DNA from: an uncultured Alphaproteobacteria bacterium
GTDB lineage: Bacteria > Pseudomonadota > Alphaproteobacteria > Geminicoccales > Geminicoccaceae
Reading direction: 5' to 3'
Length of the DNA stretch: 52,131 nucleotides
Assembly (NCBI GenBank): GCA_937926445.1
Contig: CALBAK010000079.1
Location: 1 to 52,131, forward strand
Positions 45,527-52,131 of the stretch are shown piece by piece (position 1 is the first letter of the stretch; the number at the start of each line of letters is the position of its first letter). The translations under genes and the position numbers were made by a program. A model generated the notes under the pieces. It did not search any database. It worked only from the letters and a program-made list of their open reading frames with translations, and was not told the origin of the DNA.

Positions 45527-45690
45527 CCCGGGCGGGAGCGGAGCCCCGGTCCTTCTCGGGCCGGGCGATGGTCGTCACGGGCGCGCCACAGGGTGTCGGC
45601 GAGGCGACCGCCCGGCTCCTGGCGGCGCGCGGGGCTGCGGGCCTGGCACTCCTCGACCGCGACCGGGCCGGGATCGCGAGGCGCGCTCGG
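45523..45690 (+). pseudogene. truncated short-chain dehydrogenase/reductase (SDR) remnant
   Basis: A GTG overlapping the lactonase stop (GTGA) starts a frame with the SDR N-terminus: FSGRAMVVTGAPQGVGEATARLLAARG, the TGxxxGxG motif with its flanking helix, then LALLDRD. Coding resemblance ends near 45690, where the minus-strand lipoprotein gene begins. A normal SDR has about 250 residues, so more than three quarters are gone. Its former coupling to a lactonase suggests a lost sugar-oxidation step. Confidence 0.65.
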
Positions 45691-45704
45691 GCGCGGAGCC
45701 GGGT

Positions 45705-46265
45705 TCAGTCCCGCAACTGGCTCTTGAGGTTGCGGGCGGCCCGATCGCCGAACACGTAGCGCGTGCGGTCCACGCTCGGTCGGTCGTTCTTCTCGCAGAC
45801 CTGGCCGATCGGATCGCAGACCGTGCGCCGGCCGGGGCGAATCGTGCCGTCGGGCTCGGTCACGGCGAGCGCCGGCTTGCGGCCGAACTGCTGGCGGGTG
45901 TTCTTGTAGTCCGGCTCGCCGCGCTTGATGCAGAGCTGGTCCTCGACATCGCAGCGCACCCCTTCCTTGGGGTTGTAACGGGTATCGGTCCGCCAGTTGC
46001 CGCCGATCCGGTCCTCGAGGTCCTCGGCGGCACTTCTGCCGAAATACTCGCGGGTCAAGGAGAGTTCGGGACCGCCTCGATCGTAACATACCCGCGCGAG
46101 CCGGTCGCAGCGCACGCCCGGTCTGGGCGAGACCCAACGCTCCCGCTCTTCCCATCCGGCCGCCGCCATCGGGCTCGGTCCCCAGCCGGAGTCCGTACTT
46201 CCGTCCATACAGCCGGCGGCGAGCAGCACGAAGCCGCCCGCCCAGAGCGCGCGCATCCTCGCCAT
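45705..46265 (-). CDS. lipoprotein with three tandem Cys-containing repeats (YcgJ-like)
   Basis: 186 aa. A lipoprotein signal with lipobox LAAGC (residues about 15-19) is followed by three repeats of about 40 residues: GVRCDRLARVCYD...LTREYFG, GVRCDVEDQLCIK...TRQQFG and TVCDPIGQVCEK...TRYVFG. Each has two Cys (probably a disulfide) and an aromatic-Gly end. It resembles YcgJ-type periplasmic proteins of unknown role. The ATG at 46265 has GGGGGAC upstream. Confidence 0.72.
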   Translation of the reverse strand: MARMRALWAGGFVLLAAGCMDGSTDSGWGPSPMAAAGWEERERWVSPRPGVRCDRLARVCYDRGGPELSLTREYFGRSAAEDLEDRIGGNWRTDTRYNPKEGVRCDVEDQLCIKRGEPDYKNTRQQFGRKPALAVTEPDGTIRPGRRTVCDPIGQVCEKNDRPSVDRTRYVFGDRAARNLKSQLRD

Positions 46266-46289
46266 GGGCGTCCCCCCGCTCGAGACGTT

Positions 46290-46755
46290 CTCCCGGCGGC
46301 AGCCTGCCGTCCTCAAAGCCGCTCGGCAAGAGCGGCGCAGGGGCTCGCCGCCAGCACGGCCCGAGCGGGCCGAGCGCGCGCTCGGCGCCGCCCGTGGCCT
46401 GCCCCCATTCGGCCGGGGCACCGGGCGACTGACGGGTGCCCACGACGAGCACGCCGAGGCCGCCCGCGGCGAGGCAGAAGCTCACCTGCACGGTGAGCTC
46501 GCCGGGCGCTAGCTCGAAGCGGCTCCCGGTTACACTCGCGACCTCACACATTCGACGAGGAACGAGGTCGAACGGGTGTCCACCGTGGTAGAGGTAGGAG
46601 CGGGTATCGTTCGGATCGGCAACGACATCGATGGGTTCGCTCACGAACTTGCCGAGGAACGCGGCGCGCGAGCGCGAGGCCGGATCGTGCAGACGTTCGA
46701 CGGCGATCCGGTCGGCCGCACCGAACCGCTTCATGCAGCCCACCGCCACGGGCAT
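46290..46755 (-). other. uncertain ORF or gene remnant
   Basis: From the ATG at 46755, about 100 residues look coding (MKRFGAADRIAVERLHDP ... GSRFELAPGELTVQVSFCLAAGG), with few hydrophobic stretches except the last. After that the frame continues without a stop through the lipoprotein gene in another register, which is implausible. A frameshifted gene or a chance frame are both possible. It begins 53 bases after the phosphoribosyltransferase stop. No ribosome site; the plus strand also shows weak frames here. Confidence 0.3.
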
Positions 46756-46807
46756 ACCCGACGGGGCCGCGGCAGCGGAGGCCGCCGGGCGACCGCCGGA
46801 GGCCGGC

Positions 46808-47386
46808 TCAGCCCCCCACCCGGCCGATCCAGGGCAGGTGGCGGAAGCGTTCGGCCCAGTCGATGCCGTAACCGACCACGAACACGTCGGGGATCTCGAA
46901 GCCCACGAAGTCGAGCCGGCTCTCGACCACCCGCCGCGAGGGCTTGTCGAGGAGCGCGCAGGTCCAAACCCGCCCCGCCCCGTGCTCGAGGAGAAGGGAC
47001 CGGGTCCAGGCGAGCGTACGACCGGTGTCCTGGATGTCGTCGACCAGGAGGACGTCGCGGCCGCCGATCGAGCCCGGCATCTCGCCGATCACCCTGACGG
47101 TGCCACTGCTCTCGGTACCGAGGCCGTAGGAGGAGACCTGCAGGAACTCGACCCGCGGCCGCATGCCGGCCCGATCGAGCGCGCGTACCAGATCGGCGGT
47201 GAAGACGAAGGCCCCCTTCAAGAGCCCGACGACGGTGAGCTCGGGCGGCAGGCTGGCAGCGATGGCGGCGGCGAGTTCCTCGACCCGTCGGGCGATGGTC
47301 TCGGCCGCGAACAGGGGGACGACGGTCCGCTCGCCCTCGCCGCGCGCGACGGCCCTCTCCGCGCCCGGCCCCGGCGCGCCGCTCAC
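46808..47386 (-). CDS. Hypoxanthine phosphoribosyltransferase-type protein
   Basis: 192 aa purine salvage enzyme making IMP or GMP from base and PRPP. LTVVGLLKGAFVFTADLVRAL, the SSYG flap with SSGTVRVIG, VLLVDDIQDTGRTLAWTRSLL (PRPP-binding motif) and FVVGYGIDWAERFRHLPWIG near the end are all family hallmarks. The start is a GTG overlapping the barstar stop, so it belongs to the RNase-barstar operon. Longer frames upstream lie across barstar and are shadows. Confidence 0.88.
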   Translation of the reverse strand: MSGAPGPGAERAVARGEGERTVVPLFAAETIARRVEELAAAIAASLPPELTVVGLLKGAFVFTADLVRALDRAGMRPRVEFLQVSSYGLGTESSGTVRVIGEMPGSIGGRDVLLVDDIQDTGRTLAWTRSLLLEHGAGRVWTCALLDKPSRRVVESRLDFVGFEIPDVFVVGYGIDWAERFRHLPWIGRVGG

Positions 47387-47673
47387 CGCGCCGGCTCCAG
47401 AAGGCGCAGGACGAGATCGGTCCGATCGCGGGCGGCGGCCTCGAGCGTCTCGAGAAGGGGGCCGAGTTCGGCGTCGGCCAGGAGCTCGGCGCGCGCCCGG
47501 CCACTCCAGACGATCTCGACCGGGCCCGCGAGGTCGGTCGTGAGACAATCGTAGAGCGCGTCGAGATTGTGGCCGAAATGGGCCGGTAAGCCGAGCGCGC
47601 GGGCGAGCCGGGCGAAGGCTGCGCGACGGGTGCGGGTGCGGCGGTCGAGCCGGCAGCTGCGAACCGGGGTCAC
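47383..47673 (-). CDS. Barstar family ribonuclease inhibitor
   Basis: 96-aa intracellular inhibitor. The key barstar segment is HFGHNLDALYDCLTTDL (about residues 32-48): the two interface Asp residues align with barstar Asp35 and Asp39, and Tyr41 replaces Trp38. IVWSGRA matches the strand after it. It should block the RNase encoded directly upstream by filling its active site. The GTG overlaps the RNase stop (GTGA), ensuring co-translation. Confidence 0.88.
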   Translation of the reverse strand: MTPVRSCRLDRRTRTRRAAFARLARALGLPAHFGHNLDALYDCLTTDLAGPVEIVWSGRARAELLADAELGPLLETLEAAARDRTDLVLRLLEPAR

Positions 47674-48101
47674 GGCGGCACCGGCTTGAAGGTCTGGTAG
47701 TGGTCGACCGTGAGGTACATCAGACCGTCGTTCGACCAGACGAGCCGCTTGGGCCCGCGATTGCCGCAGAAGAAGTCGACATCGGCCTCCCACCATTTGC
47801 GGTCGCGCTTGTCGGGCAACCGCTTCTCGCGGTTGCCGAAGCGGTTGCCGCCGAGCACCCGACCGCGGGCCACGGTGCAGAGATCGACACCGGGCTGCCA
47901 GCCGAGCTTGGCCGCCTCTTCCTTGGTGAGGTAGCGCGGCGGCAGCTTCTTGGTGCGGCGCAGGCTCTCGACCGTCTCGAGGAAGCCCTCGACGTCGACG
48001 ATGCCCTCGGTGCGGGCGAAGAGGCGTACCTCGGCGGGCCCCGCCCCGGCCAGGGGCGGCCAGAGCAGGATCAACAGGAAAAGACCGAGGATCCGCCGCA
48101 T
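47670..48101 (-). CDS. secreted barnase-like guanyl-specific ribonuclease
   Basis: 143 aa with a signal peptide (MRRILGLFLLILLWPPLAGA). The mature part follows barnase closely: LPPRYLTKEEAAKLGW, GGNRFGNREKRLP, WWEADVDFFCGNRGPKRLVWSNDG and VDHYQTFKP. Glu105, Arg115, Arg119 and His134 keep the exact spacing of barnase Glu73, Arg83, Arg87 and His102. Cys75 and Cys112 may form a disulfide absent from barnase. The ATG at 48101 has GGGGGCGAG upstream; a start at 48158 would add 19 residues in front of the signal peptide. Divergent from a dipeptide-type importer. Confidence 0.9.
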   Translation of the reverse strand: MRRILGLFLLILLWPPLAGAGPAEVRLFARTEGIVDVEGFLETVESLRRTKKLPPRYLTKEEAAKLGWQPGVDLCTVARGRVLGGNRFGNREKRLPDKRDRKWWEADVDFFCGNRGPKRLVWSNDGLMYLTVDHYQTFKPVPP

Positions 48102-48182
48102 CTCGCCCCCGGAGGCCGCGCCCTCCCCCGACATAGCCCCTGCGCCGGAGCCCTCCAAGGGGCGCTCGCCGGACGGGCGACC

Positions 48183-48210
48183 TTGTCGAGCCCGGCTCGC
48201 CGGCTAGACT
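48183..48210 (+). promoter_or_regulatory. candidate promoter of the dipeptide-type ABC operon
   Basis: TTGTCG (48183-48188), 16 bases, TAGACT (48205-48210). It lies in the gap between the divergent RNase and binding-protein genes (48102-48267). Confidence 0.45.
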
Positions 48211-48267
48211 GCCGACGGGCGAACGCCGGGGCCGGAGGCCGGTCGGCCGGCGGCAAGGGAGGAAGAG

Positions 48268-49854
48268 ATGGCTCTCTGCAAGGGTGTCCTGGCCGGGGCG
48301 GCCGCGGTCGGTCTCGTCCTCGCGACTGCCGGCGGGCCCGCGGCGGCCGAGACCGTCCTCAAGGCGGTCATGCATTCGGATCTCAAGATCGTCGATCCGA
48401 TCTGGACGACCGCCTACATCACCCGCAACCACGGCTACAATGTCTACGACACGCTGTTCGCCATGGACGAGACGGGCGCGGTCCGTCCGCAGATGGTGGA
48501 CAGCTACAAGGTCAGCGACGACGGCCTCACCTACAGCTTCACCCTGCGCGAGGGTCTCCTGTTCCACGACGGCCAGCCGGTGACGGCCGAGGACGCGGTG
48601 GCCTCGATCAAGCGCTGGGGCTCGCGGGACACGATGGGCCTTCTGCTCATGTCCTATGTCGAGCGGCTCGAGGCCAAAGACGCCCGGACCTTCGAGCTCA
48701 AGCTCAAGAAGCCCTACGGCCTCGTGCTCCTCTCGCTCGGCAAGCCCTCCTCGAACGTTCCCTTCGTGATGCCCAAGCGGGTCGCCGAGACGCCTGGGAC
48801 GGAGCAGATCACGGACTATACGGGTTCGGGGCCGTTCGTCTTCCGCAAAGATCTGTGGAAGCCCGGCAACATCGCGGTCTACGAGAAGTTCAAGGGCTAC
48901 AAGCCGCGGAGCGAGCCGCCCTCTTGGGCCGCCGGCGGCAAGGTCGCCAAGGTGGACCGGGTCGAGTGGATCTCGATGCCGGACCACCAGACCGCGGTCA
49001 ACGCGCTGATCTCGGGCGAGATCGACCTCATGGAGGCGCCGCCGCACGATCTCTTGCCGGTGCTCGAGGCCGAGAAGAGCGTCCAGCTCTTCGACTGGAA
49101 TACGCTCGGCAACCAGTATATGTTCCGCTTCAACAGCCTACATCCGCCGTTCGACAATCCGAAGATCCGTCGGGCCGCCCTCGAGGCCTTGAACCAGGAG
49201 GATTTCCTCAAGGCGGTCATCGGTGATCCGCGCTATTACAAGACCTGTGCCGCGATGTTCGTCTGCGGCACGACCTTCGCCACCGACAAGGGTGGCGAGG
49301 TGATGCTGAAGTCGGACTTCGAGCGCTCGAAGCAGCTCCTCAAGGAGGCGGGCTACGACGGCACGCCCGTGCTGTTGATGCACTCGACCGACCTCGTCGT
49401 GCTCGCCAATCTGGCACCCGTGGCCAAGCAGCTCCTCGAGAAGGGCGGCTTCAAGGTCGAGATGGTCTCGATGGACTGGCAGTCGCTCGTGGCACGCCGG
49501 GCCAAGAAGGAGAAGCCCTCGGAGGGCGGCTGGAACGCCTTCATGACCTCCTGGGTGGCGGCCGACATCCTGAACCCGATCAGCACGGCCGGGCTCAACG
49601 CCACCGGCGACAAGGGCTTCTTCGGCTGGTTCAACGATCCGAAGCTCGAGGCCATGAAGCGGGCCTTCGCCGAGGAGACCGACCTCGAGAAGCAGAAGAA
49701 GATCGCCGAGGAGATCCAGGTCTACGTCGCCACCGAGGGCACGACCCACGGCTGGATGGGCCAGTGGTACCAGCCGATGGCGATCCGCAAGACGATCGCG
49801 GGCGTGCTCAAGGGGCCCGTGCCCTACATGTGGAACATCGAGAAGAAGGGCTGA
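48268..49854 (+). CDS. Dipeptide/oligopeptide-type ABC transporter substrate-binding protein
   Basis: Family 5 periplasmic binding protein, 528 aa, with signal peptide ending near GPAAA (about residue 28). MVDSYKVSDDGLTYSFTLREGLLFHDGQPVTAEDAVASIKRWG is the classic DppA/OppA stretch, and NSLHPPFDNPKIRRAALEALNQEDFLKAV and CAAMFVCGTTF follow. The ATG has GGGAGGAAG upstream. First gene of the operon. A hairpin follows it. The ligand may be a peptide, opine or other solute. Confidence 0.92.
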   Translation: MALCKGVLAGAAAVGLVLATAGGPAAAETVLKAVMHSDLKIVDPIWTTAYITRNHGYNVYDTLFAMDETGAVRPQMVDSYKVSDDGLTYSFTLREGLLFHDGQPVTAEDAVASIKRWGSRDTMGLLLMSYVERLEAKDARTFELKLKKPYGLVLLSLGKPSSNVPFVMPKRVAETPGTEQITDYTGSGPFVFRKDLWKPGNIAVYEKFKGYKPRSEPPSWAAGGKVAKVDRVEWISMPDHQTAVNALISGEIDLMEAPPHDLLPVLEAEKSVQLFDWNTLGNQYMFRFNSLHPPFDNPKIRRAALEALNQEDFLKAVIGDPRYYKTCAAMFVCGTTFATDKGGEVMLKSDFERSKQLLKEAGYDGTPVLLMHSTDLVVLANLAPVAKQLLEKGGFKVEMVSMDWQSLVARRAKKEKPSEGGWNAFMTSWVAADILNPISTAGLNATGDKGFFGWFNDPKLEAMKRAFAEETDLEKQKKIAEEIQVYVATEGTTHGWMGQWYQPMAIRKTIAGVLKGPVPYMWNIEKKG

Positions 49855-49872
49855 GCGGACGTCGAGGGAGCC

Positions 49873-49899
49873 GGCCGCGTCGGCTCGTCCGGCGCGGCC
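49873..49899 (+). promoter_or_regulatory. intercistronic hairpin after the dipeptide-type binding-protein gene
   Basis: GGCCGCGTCGG (49873-49883) and CCGGCGCGGCC (49889-49899) form an 11-bp stem with one G-U pair and a 5-base loop. It lies 19 bases after the stop. Only CTTCCGTT follows, so termination would be partial. Confidence 0.6.
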
Positions 49900-49929
49900 G
49901 CTTCCGTTAGACTGGGTGGCGGAGGAGCG

Positions 49930-50514
49930 ATGGCGGAGCCCGCGCGCGAGCTCGTGACGGTCGAAGCGTTCCTCGCCTTCGAGGGCGAGGGCGACCGTCG
50001 TTACGAGCTCGTGGGCGGCGAGATCGTCATGATGGCCCCACCTCTCGACCGCCACGGGAGGTTGGTGATCCGGCTCGGCGCCGCGCTGAGCGCCGGGCTG
50101 CGCCGTCCCTGCGAGCCGCGCGCGGAGGCCGGCATTCTGCTGCCCTGGTCGGCGCACGATTTCTACGTGGCCGACCTCGCGGTGAGCTGTGCGGTCGCGA
50201 CCGGCGAGGAGCGTTGGTGCCCCGAGCCCGTGCTGATCGCCGAGATCCTCTCGCCGGCCACCGCCGCGCTCGATCGCGGGGTGAAGCTCGCGGCCTATCG
50301 CCGACTGCCCTCGGTCCGTCACGTGCTGCTGCTCGCGGGCGACCGCTGCGCCATCGAGCACTATGCCCGCACGGGGCCTTTCTGGCGGCTCGTCGATCTC
50401 GGGCCCGGCGACGTGCTGCGGCTCGAGGATCTCGGGGTCGAAATCCCGCTCGATCCGCTCTACGAGGGCCTCGTCGCCGCAGAGCCCGGACCGGACCCGG
50501 CCGGGCCGGTCTAG
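49930..50514 (+). CDS. Uma2 family (DUF820) restriction-endonuclease-fold protein
   Basis: 194 aa. VEAFLAFEGEGDRRYELVGGEIVMMAPP is the Uma2 N-terminal signature, VADLAVSC holds the catalytic Asp, and VLIAEILSPATAALDRGVKLAAYRRLPSVRHVLLL carries the E-x-K-type PD-(D/E)xK core. Function of the family is unknown; many copies occur in cyanobacteria and GC-rich bacteria. The ATG has GGAGGAG upstream. It lies inside a peptide-importer operon, between binding protein and permease, with its stop just 5 bases before the permease start. Confidence 0.88.
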   Translation: MAEPARELVTVEAFLAFEGEGDRRYELVGGEIVMMAPPLDRHGRLVIRLGAALSAGLRRPCEPRAEAGILLPWSAHDFYVADLAVSCAVATGEERWCPEPVLIAEILSPATAALDRGVKLAAYRRLPSVRHVLLLAGDRCAIEHYARTGPFWRLVDLGPGDVLRLEDLGVEIPLDPLYEGLVAAEPGPDPAGPV

Positions 50515-50519
50515 CCGCC

Positions 50520-51461
50520 TTGCTCGGCTTCGTCCTCCGCCGCCTGCTCGCCACGGTCCCGGTGCTTCTCACCGTGGCGCTACTCGTCTTCCTCATGCTG
50601 CGGCTCACCCCGGGCGATCCGGCGGCGATCATGGCGGGGGAGAACGCGACCGCCGCGCAGATCGCCGAGATCCGCACGAAGCTCGGCCTCGACCAGCCGA
50701 TCCTGATCCAGTTCGCGATCTGGCTCGGCAAGGTGCTCCGAGGCGATCTCGGCGAATCCTTCTTCTTCAAGACTCCGGTCGCCACGCTGATCGGCCAGCG
50801 GATCGGGCCGACGCTCGCGCTCGCCACCACCACCATGCTGCTCACGGTCGCGATCGCGGTGCCGCTCGGCACACTCGCCGCCTGGCGCCACGGCACGCTC
50901 TTGGACCGCTTGGTGATGGGGTTTTCGGTGCTGGGCTTTTCGGTACCGGTCTTCGTGCTCGGCTACGCGCTGATCTACGTCTTCGCGATCCGTCTCCAGT
51001 GGCTACCGGTGCAGGGCTACAAGCCGCTCTCGGCCGGCTTCGGGCCGTTCCTCACCCAGCTCGTCCTGCCCTCCTGCGCGCTCGCCGTGATCTACATCGC
51101 GCTGGTCGCTCGCATCACCCGAGCGAGCCTGCTCGAGGTACTGGGCGAGGACCATGTGCGGACCGCCCGCGCCAAGGGGCTCAAGGAATCGGCGGTGCTC
51201 CTGCGCCACGGGCTCAGGAACGCCGCCGTGCCGATCGTCACCGTGATCGGCCTCGGCATCGCGCTCCTGATCGGCGGGGTGGTCGTCACCGAGAGCGTGT
51301 TCAACATCCCGGGCCTCGGGCGGCTCACGGTCGATGCCGTACTCGGGCGCGACTATCCGACGATCCAGGGCGTCATCCTCGTCTTCTCGGGGCTCTACGT
51401 GCTGATCAACCTCTCGATCGATCTCCTCTACACCCTGCTCGATCCGAGGATCCGCTATTGA
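50520..51461 (+). CDS. Dipeptide-type ABC transporter permease (DppB-like)
   Basis: 313 aa with six helices. LGFVLRRLLATVPVLLTVALLVFLMLRLTPGDPA is the DppB/OppB start; the EAA loop is VRTARAKGLKESAVLLRHGLRNAAVPIVT; VTESVFNIPGLGRLTVDAVLGRDYPTIQGV is conserved. No ATG lies at the expected place; a TTG at 50520 matches the family start. The stop overlaps the next gene's TTG (TTGA). Confidence 0.9.
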   Translation: MLGFVLRRLLATVPVLLTVALLVFLMLRLTPGDPAAIMAGENATAAQIAEIRTKLGLDQPILIQFAIWLGKVLRGDLGESFFFKTPVATLIGQRIGPTLALATTTMLLTVAIAVPLGTLAAWRHGTLLDRLVMGFSVLGFSVPVFVLGYALIYVFAIRLQWLPVQGYKPLSAGFGPFLTQLVLPSCALAVIYIALVARITRASLLEVLGEDHVRTARAKGLKESAVLLRHGLRNAAVPIVTVIGLGIALLIGGVVVTESVFNIPGLGRLTVDAVLGRDYPTIQGVILVFSGLYVLINLSIDLLYTLLDPRIRY

Positions 51462-52131
51462 GCGCCGGGGCGCCCGACCTCTCCCGGATCGGGGCCTCGG
51501 CCGAGCCGCTCGCCCCGGACACGGCCGCCGCGGTAGCCGCCGCCCTTTCGGGTGTTTCACTCGGCCGTCGCCTGCTCCGACATTCGGGCGTGCTGACGGG
51601 CGGTTTCATCCTTCTTTTGATGGTGCTCCTGGCGCTCTTCGCTCCCTGGCTCGCCACCCGCGATCCGGTGGCGATCGATCCTACGAACCGCAACAAGCGG
51701 CCGGGCTTCGAGCGGGTGGTGACGGACGCCGAGGGGCGGGAAGCGCGGATCGTCCACTGGATGGGCACCGACAGCCTGGGCCGCGACGTCTATTCCCGGG
51801 TCGTCTACGGGGCGCGGATCTCGCTCGTCGTGGGTGCCGTCGTGGCGGCCCTCGCGGTCGCGATCGGGCTCCTGATCGGCCTCGTCTCGGGTTATCTGCG
51901 CTGGCTCGATGCGATCGTCATGCGGGTCATGGACGGGCTCATGGCGATCCCGGGCATCTTGTTGGCCCTGGCGCTCGTGGCGCTCTGGGGGGCGGGACTT
52001 CTCACCGTCGTCCTCGCGATCGTCGTGCCCGAGGTGCCGCGGGTCGTGCGCCTCGTCCGCTCGGTCGTGCTCCAGGTGCGGGAAGAGCCCTATGTCGAGG
52101 CGGCGGTCGCGGTCGGAACCCGGCTGCCGGC
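51458..52131 (+). CDS. Dipeptide-type ABC transporter permease (DppC-like), 3' end outside window
   Basis: About 224 residues visible. A cytoplasmic N-terminus of about 45 residues, then the first helix (GGFILLLMVLLALFAPWLA), WMGTDSLGRDVYSRVVYGARISLVVG and later helices; the frame is open at base 52131, inside the EAA-loop region (VREEPYVEAAVAVGTRLP). The TTG start overlaps the DppB stop. The importer ATPases should follow beyond the window. Confidence 0.88.
   Translation, partial: MSAGAPDLSRIGASAEPLAPDTAAAVAAALSGVSLGRRLLRHSGVLTGGFILLLMVLLALFAPWLATRDPVAIDPTNRNKRPGFERVVTDAEGREARIVHWMGTDSLGRDVYSRVVYGARISLVVGAVVAALAVAIGLLIGLVSGYLRWLDAIVMRVMDGLMAIPGILLALALVALWGAGLLTVVLAIVVPEVPRVVRLVRSVVLQVREEPYVEAAVAVGTRLP

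Noticed and set aside
46576-47097. Plus-strand frame opposite the phosphoribosyltransferase
   Set aside because: A start region of about 50 residues reads well, but the rest is an antisense shadow of a confidently identified gene and third-position GC is poor.
47383-49047. Long upstream extension of barstar on the minus strand
   Set aside because: It lies antisense to the dipeptide-binding-protein gene and across the RNase gene; only the last 96 residues are barstar.
1-52131. tRNA, rRNA, CRISPR array, insertion sequence or prophage
   Set aside because: No cloverleaf, repeat-spacer array, transposase, integrase or terminal inverted repeats were seen on either strand by eye.

Overview
The window is a GC-rich stretch of a bacterial chromosome, densely packed with metabolic and transport genes and free of mobile elements. 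An alphaproteobacterium is the best fit. The evidence is an NDUFA12-type complex I accessory subunit, a Fur-family regulator resembling Irr, a long class II (B12-dependent) ribonucleotide reductase of the alphaproteobacterial type, several ABC/TRAP uptake systems, near-saturated GC at third codon positions and frequent GTG/TTG starts. A Rhodospirillales-like lineage is a guess only. No rRNA, tRNA, CRISPR array, insertion sequence or phage gene was seen.

Layout. 1-5.6 kb: the end of a 3-hydroxyacyl-CoA dehydrogenase gene, then a complete branched-chain-amino-acid-type ABC importer (SBP, two permeases, two ATPases). 5.6-8.7 kb: on the minus strand an ACR3/bile-acid-type carrier and a fumarylacetoacetate-hydrolase-family enzyme, then a PDZ protein that has lost its protease triad. 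8.7-14 kb: an FAD amine oxidase divergent from a polyamine-type ABC importer. 14-20 kb: a phytanoyl-CoA-dioxygenase-like enzyme behind a LacI-type operator, a DUF3011 protein, and a minus-strand TRAP transporter with its LacI-family regulator. 20-24.3 kb: a translationally coupled glycan trio (deacetylase, glycosyltransferase, UDP-GlcNAc 2-epimerase). 24.4-27.1 kb: an enolase-superfamily enzyme, a membrane flavoreductase and a tiny membrane peptide. 27.1-29.3 kb: endonuclease V and a helix-hairpin-helix protein. 29.4-32.4 kb: an M81 peptidase coupled to a gamma-glutamyltransferase. 32.4-35.3 kb: a block of genes I cannot recognise. 35.3-38.7 kb: Irr-like regulator, kynurenine-formamidase-like hydrolase, VOC protein, DsbA-like protein, NDUFA12. 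39-42.9 kb: nrdJ with a long, hairpin-rich leader and a clear terminator. 43-45.7 kb: aroQ, a shikimate/quinate dehydrogenase, an SMP-30 lactonase and a truncated SDR. 45.7-48.1 kb, minus strand: a secreted barnase-like RNase, barstar and a hypoxanthine-type phosphoribosyltransferase, then a weak ORF and a triple-repeat lipoprotein. 48.2-52.1 kb: a dipeptide-type ABC importer with a Uma2 nuclease gene inside the operon; its last permease runs off the window.

Together the genes describe a heterotroph that takes up amino acids, polyamines, peptides and organic acids. Most operons are joined by 4-nt stop/start overlaps (ATGA, GTGA, TTGA). Three of the four importers carry a strong hairpin directly behind the binding-protein gene. 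The observations I rate highest are the structured leader of nrdJ, the RNase-barstar-phosphoribosyltransferase operon and the pair of LacI-type operators linking a dioxygenase gene to a TRAP transporter.
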